A stretch of 64,000 bases of DNA. Source: Kutzneria kofuensis. Lineage in GTDB: Bacteria; Actinomycetota; Actinomycetes; Mycobacteriales; Pseudonocardiaceae. Position 1 is the first letter of the stretch; each line of letters begins with the position of its first letter. The notes under the pieces were generated by a model, which worked only from the letters and a program-made list of their open reading frames with translations, was not told the DNA's origin and did no database searches. The position numbers were made by a program, and so were the translations under genes. This document shows positions 32,933 through 41,482 of this stretch, piece after piece. The DNA is taken from contig NZ_JACHIR010000001.1 of assembly GCF_014203355.1 (NCBI RefSeq), forward strand, positions 372,001-436,000. The letters are read 5' to 3'.

Positions 32933-33940
32933 ATGGCGAGTGTGGAGCCGCAGGCGGTGCTGACGCCGTTGACGGAAGCGGCGATCTTCCTGGTGGCGAC
33001 GGTCGCCGACGGCGGCGAGCAGGACGTGCGTGACGTGCTGGGGGACGTCGCCGGCATCACCCGGTCGGTGGGATTCCGCATCCCCGACGGCGGCCTGACC
33101 TGCGTGGTGGGCATCGGCTCGGACGCCTGGGACCGGCTGTACCCCGGCATCGGCCGCCCGCGGGGCCTGCATCCGTTCGTGGAGCTGCGAGGGGCCAGGC
33201 ACACGGCCCCGGCCACGCCGGGGGACCTGCTGTTCCACATCCGGGCCCGGCGCATGGACCTGTGCTTCGAGCTGGCGGACCGGCTCACCAAGAGGCTGGG
33301 CGAGGCGATCACCGTCGTGGACGAGGTGCACGGGTTCAAGTACTTCGACCGGCGGGACCTGCTGGGCTTCGTGGACGGCACGGAGAACCCGACCGGGAAC
33401 GCGGCCGCCGCGGCGGTGACGATCGGGGACGAGGACCCGGACTTCGCCGGCGGCAGCTATGTGATCGTGCAGAAGTACCTGCACGACATGACGTCGTGGA
33501 ACGCGCTGGCCACGGAGGAGCAGGAGCGGGTGATCGGCCGCACCAAGCTCGGGGACATGGAGCTGGCCGACGACGTGAAGCCGGCGGACTCGCACGTCGC
33601 GCTGAACACCGTGACCGACTCCAACGGCGAGGAACTGGAGATCCTCCGGGACAACATGCCGTTCGGACGGGTCGGCAGCGGCGAGTACGGCACCTACTTC
33701 ATCGGCTACGCGTCCACCCCGGACGTCATCGAGCTGATGCTGCGCAACATGTTCATCGGCCGTCCCGAGGGCAACACGGATCGGGTGCTGGACTTCTCGA
33801 CCGCGGTCACGGGAACGCTGTTCTTCGTGCCCACGGCCGATTTCCTGGAGGACCCGCCCGAAGCCGAACCGGTCGAGGAACAAGAACCGGTGACGTTCTC
33901 GCTGCGCGTAGGAAGCCTGAGAGGGAGTCAAACACTGTGA
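32933..33940 (+). CDS. Dye-decolorising peroxidase with encapsulin-targeting tail
   Basis: Heme peroxidase of the DyP family, 335 aa, oxidising bulky substrates with hydrogen peroxide. The diagnostic distal motif is GFVDGTENP with the catalytic Asp, the proximal heme ligand is the His in ADSHVALN, and the conserved Arg region includes EILRDNMPFG. No signal peptide, so cytoplasmic. The last residues, FSLRVGSLRGSQTL after an acidic Pro/Glu linker, match encapsulin cargo-loading peptides of the type SLxIGSL, so the enzyme should be packed inside the shell encoded next. Its stop overlaps the shell gene start (GTGA), coupling synthesis of cargo and cage. Start ATG 32933. Confidence 0.95.
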   Translation: MASVEPQAVLTPLTEAAIFLVATVADGGEQDVRDVLGDVAGITRSVGFRIPDGGLTCVVGIGSDAWDRLYPGIGRPRGLHPFVELRGARHTAPATPGDLLFHIRARRMDLCFELADRLTKRLGEAITVVDEVHGFKYFDRRDLLGFVDGTENPTGNAAAAAVTIGDEDPDFAGGSYVIVQKYLHDMTSWNALATEEQERVIGRTKLGDMELADDVKPADSHVALNTVTDSNGEELEILRDNMPFGRVGSGEYGTYFIGYASTPDVIELMLRNMFIGRPEGNTDRVLDFSTAVTGTLFFVPTADFLEDPPEAEPVEEQEPVTFSLRVGSLRGSQTL

Positions 33941-34740
33941 ACAACCTGCACCGGGAACTCGCGCCGATCTCCGAGGCGGCGTGGGCCGACATTGAGGCGG
34001 AGGCGCGCCGCACCTTCACCCGCCACGTCGCCGGCCGCCGCGTGGTCGACCTGGTCGGCCCGGCCGGCGAGACGCTGTCGGCGGTCGGCACGGGCCACCT
34101 GCGGCAGCTGGACCTGGCCCCGGACGGCGTGCTGGTGCGCTGCCGCGAGGTGCAGCCGATCGTGGAGATCCGGGTGCCGTTCACGGTCAGCCGCCGCGCG
34201 GTGGACGACGTGGAGCGCGGAGCGAAGGACGCCGACTGGGATCCGGTGAAGGACGCGGCCAAGCGGATCGCGTTCGTCGAGGACCGGGCGATCTTCGAGG
34301 GCCTGTCCGGCGCGGGCATCGCGGGCGTGCGGGCCGCCACCACCAACGACGCGCTGACGCTGCCGTCGGACGTGCGCGAGTACCCGAACATCGTCGCGCA
34401 GGCGTTGAGCGCGCTGCGGCTGGCCGGCGTCGACGGCCCGTACACGCTGCTGCTGTCGGCCGACGACTACACCGCCGTCGAGGAGACCACCGACCACGGC
34501 TACCCGATCCGCGAACACCTCTCGCGGGTGATCAAGGGCGGCGACATCATCTGGGCGCCGGCGATCAACGGCGCGTTCCTGCTGTCGGCTCGCGGTGGCG
34601 ACTACGAGCTGCACCTCGGGCAGGACCTGTCCATCGGCTACCTCTCCCACGACGCCGAGAGCATCCAGCTGTACTTCCAGGAGTCGCTCACGTTCCAGGT
34701 GCACACGGGCGAGGCCGGAATCGCCCTGCAGCACGGCTAG
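33937..34740 (+). CDS. Family 1 encapsulin shell protein
   Basis: Encapsulin nanocompartment shell protein (linocin M18-like, HK97 fold) of 267 aa. Family features include the N-terminal NNLHRELAPISEAAWADIE, which forms the cargo-binding helix, then RRVVDLVGPAG, the E-loop region around EIRVPFTVSR, DWDPVKDAAKRIAFVED, IFEGL, and a C-terminal LGQDLSIGYLSHD and LYFQESLTFQV. The GTG at 33937 overlaps the DyP stop by four bases. Subunits should assemble a roughly 60-mer cage around the DyP cargo. Its stop overlaps the convergent Nudix gene by four bases. Confidence 0.95.
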   Translation: MNNLHRELAPISEAAWADIEAEARRTFTRHVAGRRVVDLVGPAGETLSAVGTGHLRQLDLAPDGVLVRCREVQPIVEIRVPFTVSRRAVDDVERGAKDADWDPVKDAAKRIAFVEDRAIFEGLSGAGIAGVRAATTNDALTLPSDVREYPNIVAQALSALRLAGVDGPYTLLLSADDYTAVEETTDHGYPIREHLSRVIKGGDIIWAPAINGAFLLSARGGDYELHLGQDLSIGYLSHDAESIQLYFQESLTFQVHTGEAGIALQHG

Positions 34741-35135
34741 ATCAGCTGGCGGCGGTGCAGGTCGTCCACGATGGCGTGGACGACCGGCGCCGTCTCCGCC
34801 ATCGCCGAGTACTCGTCGTACGTGTGGTACCCGCACTCGGCGATCTCCGAGCTGGCCGTGGGCTCGCCGGTGAATTCCCCGAAATAACAGGTGATCCGGA
34901 CCTCCGTGCCCGGCGGCTGGCCATGTGCCGTACCTTCGAACACGCCGTACGGCCGGACCGTCTCCGGCAGCAGCGCGCAGCCGGTCTCCTCGGCCACCTC
35001 CCGGGTCAGCGCCGCCAGGTCCGTCTCCCCCGGCTCGTACTTGCCGCCCGGCAGGTAGAACGCCTTGCGCCCGTGGGTGCGCACCAGCAGCACCCGCAAG
35101 TCCCGGACATGCACCAGCGCCACGGTCTCGATCAC
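34737..35135 (-). CDS. Nudix hydrolase
   Basis: Small Nudix-fold pyrophosphohydrolase of 132 aa. The Nudix box GGKYEPGETDLAALTREVAEETG is complete across residues about 30-52 with its Glu pair for metal binding (split here: GGKYEPGETD, then REVAEETG). These enzymes hydrolyse nucleoside diphosphates linked to another moiety; the substrate (oxidised dNTP, ADP-ribose, NADH or other) is not predictable from the box. ATG 35135. It follows the RHS protein 1 gene on the same strand, but a strong hairpin in the 60-base gap suggests a separate transcript. It converges on the encapsulin gene. Confidence 0.92.
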   Translation of the reverse strand: MIETVALVHVRDLRVLLVRTHGRKAFYLPGGKYEPGETDLAALTREVAEETGCALLPETVRPYGVFEGTAHGQPPGTEVRITCYFGEFTGEPTASSEIAECGYHTYDEYSAMAETAPVVHAIVDDLHRRQLI

Positions 35136-35148
35136 CCAATAGACGCTA

Positions 35149-35181
35149 CCGGCCCCGGCGACTGGCTGTCGCCGGGGCCGG
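35149..35181 (-). terminator. Perfect 14-bp-stem hairpin after RHS protein 1
   Basis: CCGGCCCCGGCGAC (35149-35162) pairs perfectly with 35168-35181 around a five-base loop, 15 bases after the RHS stop in the direction of transcription. There is no T-run, but the stem is exceptionally stable and lies exactly in the RHS-Nudix gap. Confidence 0.7.
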
Positions 35182-35195
35182 CACGCGCTCAGCCG

Positions 35196-38100
35196 CTAGA
35201 AGAAGGCCAAGCCGTGACCGTCCGTGCGGTGGAAGAACCCGTCAGTGGTCTGGTAGATCCCGGTTCTGTTCGCCTCCGCGCTGCCATAGGTGGAACGACT
35301 CGGTCCTCGCTGCGGGCCGAGGTTGTACGACGGCCTCCGCACCGGCGGACCGGCCACCCGCTGACCCCTGATCCGCTCGGCCGTCTCCGTGTCGACGCAG
35401 ACACACATGCCGCTGGAGCTGCACCAGTTGTTGTCCAGCGGATCCGGCACCTTCTGCGCGCACGGCAGCGCCGCGGTCGGGCCGGGATCGATGCAGCTGT
35501 CGGCCACCATACCCTCGGCGACGGTCCCCATGCCGGCGAGGTTGGTGGCCCCGCTCAGCGCGGCGTGGTCCTCGGCCACACCCGCCAGTTTTCGCCCGGC
35601 CCCCATGTCGCGGGGGTAGATGGCCGCCGCGTCGTCGTGGATGTTGTTGCCGAGGCTGCCGTGCGCGGCGGACGCGCCGCCCAGCGCCAGGCCGACGGCG
35701 TCGACGCCGAACAGCAGGTCCTGTTTGGTCGTCGACAACCCGGCCTTCTCCCGGGCCCGCTTCTGCTCCGTGAGGTCCTTCATGTCCCACACGGTCAGGC
35801 CGGTGCTGGCCACCGCCAGTCCCATCGCGATCGCCGCCGGCCAGGTCGCCGGAATGCAGATGGCGAGCATGCCGAGGCCGATCGCGGCCAGGCCCTTGTT
35901 GTTCTTGACCTGGTTGTACACGTAGCTCGCGCCGGAGGCCACGGCGCTGCCCACTGCCTTGGCAGCGGTGCCCACCGCCGATGTGACGCTGTTCCACGCG
36001 CTGGACAGCCAGTTCTTGCCGGACGGATCCATCTTGCTGATCGGGTTGTTGTCGGCGTAGGTGTAGCCCTGCAGCTGCTGCGGGTCGGTCAGGTCCATCT
36101 GCGGGTCGACCGACAGGAACCGGCCCAGCGTGGGGTCGTACTCGCGGGCGCCGAGCTCGGTCAGCCCCACCGACTTGTCGATGGTGCCGCCGACGAATCC
36201 CTTGTCACCGGGGAAGTCCACCGCCCCGCCGCGGGGTTCGCCGAACGGCGTCTGCCGTCGCTGGGTCACCTTGAGCGTGTTGCTGTCGATGGAGATCTGC
36301 GCGGTGCCCTGGTGGTCGGAGGCCAGCCAGGTCAGGCCGGTGTGGTCCCGCACGGCCACGGTCGAGCCGCCGCACTGGTAGTACCGCGTGGTCGTGACGG
36401 CGCCGGCCGTGGTCAGCTGGAGCTCCTGGCCGTCGAGGAACAGCGTGCTGCCGGTGGCGTCGCGGCGGATCAGCCGGGAGCCGTCGGCGTCGTACACGAA
36501 CTCGGTGACGTCGCTGCCCTGCGTGACCTTGGCCAGTCGGCCCTCGCCGTCCCACACCAGCTGCTGCGTCGTGCCCGGCAGCTCCCGGGTGATCGTGTTG
36601 CCGGTGGCGTCGTAGACGAACTTGCTGGTCTTCGGGCCGCCCGGGCCGGTGGTGGACACCGAGGTCAGGCTGTGCCCGGCGGCCGGGAAGGCGCCGGTGC
36701 TGACGGTGTCGCCGGCGGCCGCGTGCTGCGTCTCGGTGAGCCGGTTGCCGATCTTGTCGTAGGTGAAGGACTGCCAGTACGGCGCCGGGCCGGTCAGCCC
36801 GGCCGCCGTGGGAGCCGCCGAGCAGTCCCCGGCCGGGGTCCACGCCTCGGTGATCCGCTGCTGGTAGTCCAGCGTGAAGCACTGCACGTCGGCCGGCTTG
36901 CCCTGCGGCGTGTCGGCGATGGAGGTGATGTTGCCGGACTTGTCGTAGCTGTAGTGCACGTCCGACTGCATCGGCGACGGGACCTCGGCGTCGACGATGG
37001 CCCGGGTCAGCCGGCGGGTGTGATCGTCGTAGTAGTTGGACAGCCACACGCGCTTGCCGGTGTCGCCCAGCTGCGTGCGCGCGACCTCGCCGTAGCGCGT
37101 GTACTGCGTGTCGGTGACGTAGTCGGCCGTAGCGCCGTCGAGGCCGCCGGACAGCGTCGTCAGCTGGGCGAGATCGTCGTAGCCCAGGGTGAGCGACTCG
37201 GCCGGCAGGTCACCGGCCGCGGCGTAGCCGTAGCCGGACAGCGTTCCGTCCACATTGTACTTGCGGCTGGTGGTGTACGTGCCGGCCAGCGCGCCTTCCG
37301 AGTCCGGAATGGTGATCTGCGTGCTGATCGCCTTGTCCAGCGCGTTGTAACCCAGCACGGTCGAGGTGTAGGCCTTGCCGTTGACGTAGCGGGTGCTGGT
37401 CGCCGGCTGGCCCTTGCCGAACGGCGCGGTGTCGTAGGTCCACTGCGCCTGGATGGTCCCGGTGGCCGAGCCGGTGCGCTCGGTCAGCTTCCGGCCGAGC
37501 TTGTCGTAGTCGTAGAACAGGCTGGTGCCACGGGCATCCGTGCTGGACAGCAGCTCGTTGGCGGCGTCGTAGGTCATGGTCGACGTGCCCTTGTCCACGT
37601 CGTCGTCCCGGGTCTGGTTGCCCCGCAGGTCGTACGACCGGCGCCAGGTGTTGCCGGCGGGGTCGGTCGTGGTCAGGAGCTTGTCGTTGGGGCCGTAGGT
37701 GTAGGTGGTGACGTCGTAGTCGCCGGTCGGCACGTTGCCGTGGTACTGGCGCAGTTCGACCGTGTGCCCGCGGGCGTCGGTGATCGCGGTGCTGGCCATG
37801 CTGCCGGTGGGCGGCGAGACGGTCACCCGGTCGCCGTCGTAGGAGTTGACCGTGCGCCAGATCTCGTCGGCGCCGCCCTTGACGATGTCGGTCGCCTCGC
37901 GGTCAGCACCGTCGTACAGGGTCACGGTCTGCTGCGGAACGTCCACATCGGACGCCACCCACAGTTTGTCGTCGACCGGGGCGTCGTTGAAGTACGGATG
38001 CGTGGTCTTGTAGGTCCGGCCCTGCGAGTCGTACTTCGTGTCGGTGATGAGCCGACCGCCGCCCGTCGCGGGAGACTGCGTCTGCCGCAGCCGAAGCAGG

Positions 38101-40889
38101 CCGTCGTACAGCTCGTTGCTGACGGTGTAGTTGCCGTTGGGGCCCAGCGTCGAGGTGGTGACCACGCTCGGCGCGTCGTTGTGGTAGGCGTAGGAGAACT
38201 TCACGTTGCCGCTCTGGCTGGCGCGGGACCGGTTCGGGTACCACACCTCGGTCTTGTTGCCGAGCGCGTCGTACGCGGTCTCGGTGACCCGGCCGTTCTC
38301 GTCGACCTGCTTGGTCTGCTTGCCGGACACCGTGTCGTAGCTGGACGTGATGGCCTGGCCCAGCGGGTTGGTCACCACGGTCTGCGTGAGCGGTCCGCCG
38401 GTCGCCGGGGTGTAGGCGGTGGTGGTCGTGCGCCCGAGCGCGTCGGCGGTAGCGGTCTTGCGGCCCATGGCATCGAAGGCTGCGGTACCCGAGGTGATGT
38501 AGACGGCCCCCGTGGCGGGATAGCTGTCGAGCACCTCGGTCTTGGTGACGTCGCCGGCGCTGGGCGCGGTGCCGAAGGCGTTGCCGTCGTACGAGTTCCG
38601 GGTGCCGGAGACGGCGTTGTCCGGGTACTTGGCCGTCGCAGTGCAGGCGACTGACACCGTTTCCGTCTGGGACGGGTAGGAGATCAGCCACTTGTCGGTG
38701 TTGCGGGCGTAGGTGGTGCGGGTGCACCGGTCGTCGGCGGCGGTGGCGACGTCGCCCAGGTCGTTGGTGGAGACGACCTGGCCGAGGTCGTCGTAGCCCA
38801 GCTCGGTCCTGGTCGTGCGCCAGCCGCCGGCGGACAGCGCGGCGTAGCTCACGGTCGTGCCGGTCTTGACGAGGTACGCCTTGAGGTTGCCGCGGGTGGC
38901 GGTCGGTCCCTGCACGGACGGCGTCATGACGGACTTGGACACGATCTGCTCGCTGGTGCCGTTGTGGGCCTGCGACTCGTACTCGAAGCCCTGCAGCCAG
39001 GCGTCGTCCTTGCGCACGCCGCCCTCGGAGTCGGTGACGGTGACCGACCGGGCGCCGGTGGGCAGGTGGTCGCCGTCCATGCCGCGGTAGAACCGCTGCT
39101 CGGTCATGGTCTGCGGACCGGCCGGGTCGTCGGCCTTGCCCTTGGTGATCCGCACCCGGCCGTAGCCGCGGAACTCGTTCCAGTTCCGGTCGGCGTCCTT
39201 GGTGAACTCGGAGGTGTCGTACGCCCACGCCGCGCCGTCGAGGTAGGAGTAGCTGGTGACGTCCTCGGTGTTCGCGGCGATCATGTCGGATTCGGCGACC
39301 TGCGCGACGACGTACTTGTTGAAGTAGTCGGTGCGCTCGGAGAAGTCCTTCTTGGCCCACTTCGCCGGATAGCAGCGCTGGGTGTTGGTCTCCGGCTTGG
39401 CCGGCAGGGTCGTCGGCGAGCAGTCCGGGTCGGCGTAGGTGATGGTGGTGACGCCGCCGGTCTCCGAGACCACGGCCGTCACCCGGTACCGCAGCAGCGG
39501 GCCGAGACCGTCCACCTTGTCCACCCGGTTGGGGAACTTGGTGCCCTCGAAGCGCACCGACGGCAGGGTGATCGGGGTCAGCCCGTGGGCCTTGCCGGTG
39601 TGCGTGATGGACTTCAGCCACAGCGCGGGCTTCTCGCCGTCGCCGCTGGCCGGGAACTGCTGGTCCAGCGTCCACGACTCGACGTCCTGATAGGACGATC
39701 CGGCCAGCACCTGCGTGGTGACCTGGGACAGCCGCTTGGTCGACCAGAAGGTCGGCGAGTTCTTGTCCTTGCAGGTGGCCGTGTCGCACTTGTCGTCCCA
39801 GGCGACGTCCGGCCAGTTGTCCTTCTTGTCGGGCGTGCAGTCACTGCCGGGAACGCAGCGGTCCGCGCTGGTGAACACTACCCGGTCGGTGGCCTGCGCC
39901 CCGGAGCCCTCACGAAGACCGTACAGGGCCTCCTTCAGGACGCCGCCCCGGGTGTACGAGGCCGCCGCGTCCTGGTTGTTCAGGCCGTAGGAGTTGGTTT
40001 CCTTGTCGTAGTCGTACTCGATGACGTTGCCGTGCCGGTCGATCACCTTGTCCAGGTTCCACCGCCACGCCTGCACGCAGTGCGAGTCGGCGAAGGCCGC
40101 GGCGTGGCAGGGCTCTCCGCTGTCGTTGCCGAACACCGGGACGGTCCACGTGGAGTTCGACTCCGGCCGGGACCCGAACAGGTACTGGGTGCCGTCGACG
40201 GTGGTGATCTTCCACGACTCGCCGTCGTTGTCGCCGTTGGCCGTGCCGGTCAGGCGCTCGATGCGCGACCCGTCGTCGGTCTTGTTGCGCCAGGCCCCGG
40301 TCTTGTCGTCACGGATGAGCTGGCCGCCGCCACCGCCGTAGGAGGCGAAGGCGTTGTCGCTACGCCAGCACAGGTCGCCGACCTTGACCGGCGTCGTGTC
40401 GCCGGCGCACGGGATGTAGCTGCGCTCGATGAACCCGACCGACAGGTCCCAGCCGTCGCCGATCCACGACGCCTGGTTGTTCGTGGCACTGGTTCGACCG
40501 TCCACACTGGACGATGTGTAGCCGATGGCGAGCTTGGGGTCGAGCTGCCCGGCCGACGGCGGCACGCGCAGCGGGTAGGACCAGCTGAAGTCGCCGGTCT
40601 GCGCCGAGACGTCCCACGACGCCGACGGGGACAGCGGGCTGGCCTTGTCGGTGCCGCCGCCGTCCACCGTGCCGGTGCTGGCCGGTTGGTTGCCGTGCAG
40701 CTCGCTGCTGGTCGCCTGATCAGCCGGCCGGCTGCCCATCTGCTGCTGGCTGACCGGGGTCGACGGGGTGCCCGGCAACGGAACGGACGGCTCTCCCGCC
40801 CACGCCGCGGTCGGCGTGAGCAGCGAGAGCATGGTGGACACGAGCGCCACGGGCAGCACGCCCGCGACGACCCGGGTTCTTCTTCGCAT
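35196..40889 (-). CDS. RHS-repeat polymorphic toxin protein 1 (orphan tail)
   Basis: Secreted RHS/YD-repeat protein of 1897 aa, a large beta-cocoon that encloses and delivers a C-terminal toxin. Signal peptide about 1-33 (MRRRTRVVAGVLP...AWAG). The YD repeats run through most of the chain and finish with the RHS-associated core (ARYDPTLGRFLSVDP-like) and MDPSGK near residue 1620. The variable tail of about 276 aa starts with amphipathic and hydrophobic helices (LAAIGLGMLAICIPATWPAA) and ends in a Cys-containing region and HRTDGHGLAFF; I recognise no toxin family. The N-terminal portion is a close paralogue of RHS protein 2. ATG 40889 follows a GGGGG site. No immunity-like gene is evident downstream. 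Confidence 0.88.
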   Translation of the reverse strand: MRRRTRVVAGVLPVALVSTMLSLLTPTAAWAGEPSVPLPGTPSTPVSQQQMGSRPADQATSSELHGNQPASTGTVDGGGTDKASPLSPSASWDVSAQTGDFSWSYPLRVPPSAGQLDPKLAIGYTSSSVDGRTSATNNQASWIGDGWDLSVGFIERSYIPCAGDTTPVKVGDLCWRSDNAFASYGGGGGQLIRDDKTGAWRNKTDDGSRIERLTGTANGDNDGESWKITTVDGTQYLFGSRPESNSTWTVPVFGNDSGEPCHAAAFADSHCVQAWRWNLDKVIDRHGNVIEYDYDKETNSYGLNNQDAAASYTRGGVLKEALYGLREGSGAQATDRVVFTSADRCVPGSDCTPDKKDNWPDVAWDDKCDTATCKDKNSPTFWSTKRLSQVTTQVLAGSSYQDVESWTLDQQFPASGDGEKPALWLKSITHTGKAHGLTPITLPSVRFEGTKFPNRVDKVDGLGPLLRYRVTAVVSETGGVTTITYADPDCSPTTLPAKPETNTQRCYPAKWAKKDFSERTDYFNKYVVAQVAESDMIAANTEDVTSYSYLDGAAWAYDTSEFTKDADRNWNEFRGYGRVRITKGKADDPAGPQTMTEQRFYRGMDGDHLPTGARSVTVTDSEGGVRKDDAWLQGFEYESQAHNGTSEQIVSKSVMTPSVQGPTATRGNLKAYLVKTGTTVSYAALSAGGWRTTRTELGYDDLGQVVSTNDLGDVATAADDRCTRTTYARNTDKWLISYPSQTETVSVACTATAKYPDNAVSGTRNSYDGNAFGTAPSAGDVTKTEVLDSYPATGAVYITSGTAAFDAMGRKTATADALGRTTTTAYTPATGGPLTQTVVTNPLGQAITSSYDTVSGKQTKQVDENGRVTETAYDALGNKTEVWYPNRSRASQSGNVKFSYAYHNDAPSVVTTSTLGPNGNYTVSNELYDGLLRLRQTQSPATGGGRLITDTKYDSQGRTYKTTHPYFNDAPVDDKLWVASDVDVPQQTVTLYDGADREATDIVKGGADEIWRTVNSYDGDRVTVSPPTGSMASTAITDARGHTVELRQYHGNVPTGDYDVTTYTYGPNDKLLTTTDPAGNTWRRSYDLRGNQTRDDDVDKGTSTMTYDAANELLSSTDARGTSLFYDYDKLGRKLTERTGSATGTIQAQWTYDTAPFGKGQPATSTRYVNGKAYTSTVLGYNALDKAISTQITIPDSEGALAGTYTTSRKYNVDGTLSGYGYAAAGDLPAESLTLGYDDLAQLTTLSGGLDGATADYVTDTQYTRYGEVARTQLGDTGKRVWLSNYYDDHTRRLTRAIVDAEVPSPMQSDVHYSYDKSGNITSIADTPQGKPADVQCFTLDYQQRITEAWTPAGDCSAAPTAAGLTGPAPYWQSFTYDKIGNRLTETQHAAAGDTVSTGAFPAAGHSLTSVSTTGPGGPKTSKFVYDATGNTITRELPGTTQQLVWDGEGRLAKVTQGSDVTEFVYDADGSRLIRRDATGSTLFLDGQELQLTTAGAVTTTRYYQCGGSTVAVRDHTGLTWLASDHQGTAQISIDSNTLKVTQRRQTPFGEPRGGAVDFPGDKGFVGGTIDKSVGLTELGAREYDPTLGRFLSVDPQMDLTDPQQLQGYTYADNNPISKMDPSGKNWLSSAWNSVTSAVGTAAKAVGSAVASGASYVYNQVKNNKGLAAIGLGMLAICIPATWPAAIAMGLAVASTGLTVWDMKDLTEQKRAREKAGLSTTKQDLLFGVDAVGLALGGASAAHGSLGNNIHDDAAAIYPRDMGAGRKLAGVAEDHAALSGATNLAGMGTVAEGMVADSCIDPGPTAALPCAQKVPDPLDNNWCSSSGMCVCVDTETAERIRGQRVAGPPVRRPSYNLGPQRGPSRSTYGSAEANRTGIYQTTDGFFHRTDGHGLAFF

Positions 40890-40908
40890 GAATCCCCCTG
40901 CTGACGGT

Positions 40909-40945
40909 GCGGCGCCGGGACCAACGGGGGTGGTCCCGGCACCGC
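40909..40945 (-). terminator. Hairpin between immunity gene and RHS protein 1
   Basis: GCCGGGACCA (40914-40923) pairs with TGGTCCCGGC (40931-40940), and after one mismatch four to five further pairs extend the stem to 40909-40945. It lies between the putative immunity stop and the RHS protein 1 start, suggesting that the latter is separately transcribed. Confidence 0.6.
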
Positions 40946-40954
40946 GGCTCGGGA

Positions 40955-41458
40955 TTACTTGGGCCTGGCCTGGGCCAGGAACAGCTCGTACCGGGCACGG
41001 TCGGTCTCGACGTAGTCGAGGATCTCCTCGGCGTACTCGGCGTTGGCCGCGGACCCGTGCAGCAGCTCGCGGTAGAACAGCCACAGGCCGGCCCGCGCGA
41101 GTTCCTGGGCCTGCTCGGGCAGATCCGGCCGGCCCGCCTCGATCTCCGAGCAGTGGGTGTCACCGCGGACGATCTCGGCGATCAGCCGCAGCACCTCCGA
41201 GTGGGCCGCGACCGGCATCTCGTCGGCCAGCGCCGCGCACAGCACCGACACCAGCGGCACCGCCGCCTCGAACAGGTTGCCCTGCACCACGACCACGTTG
41301 TCGAGGCTGGTCTCGCTGTAGATGTGCTCGGCCTCCGCCTCGGTGGTGGCGGCGACCAGCGCCGCCACCGCCGCGGGCACGCCGTCGGCTGTGCCGTGGA
41401 CGGTCCTGAGTGAACCCCAGTCGTGGCGGCTCAGCTCGATCGACACAGCAGACAACAC
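40955..41458 (-). CDS. Putative immunity protein for the RHS2 deaminase toxin
   Basis: Protein of 167 aa, predicted all-helical (SAVSIELSRHDWGSLRT, then repeated helices such as AAVAALVAATTEAEAEH and EVLRLIAEIVRGD), HEAT-like in appearance, acidic, without signal peptide or membrane span. I do not recognise a named family. A very strong ribosome site AAGGAGG precedes the GTG at 41458, which starts 24 bases after the RHS protein 2 stop, the classic position for a cytoplasmic immunity gene. By that context it should bind and neutralise the deaminase tail. The call rests on position, size and strong expression signal. Confidence 0.72.
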   Translation of the reverse strand: MLSAVSIELSRHDWGSLRTVHGTADGVPAAVAALVAATTEAEAEHIYSETSLDNVVVVQGNLFEAAVPLVSVLCAALADEMPVAAHSEVLRLIAEIVRGDTHCSEIEAGRPDLPEQAQELARAGLWLFYRELLHGSAANAEYAEEILDYVETDRARYELFLAQARPK

Positions 41459-41482
41459 GGCGTCCTCCTTCTCGTCAACGGG

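Noticed and set aside
34737-35135. Nudix hydrolase as immunity protein of RHS protein 1
   Set aside because: A perfect 14-bp-stem hairpin separates the genes and Nudix enzymes are not established antidotes; position alone is insufficient.
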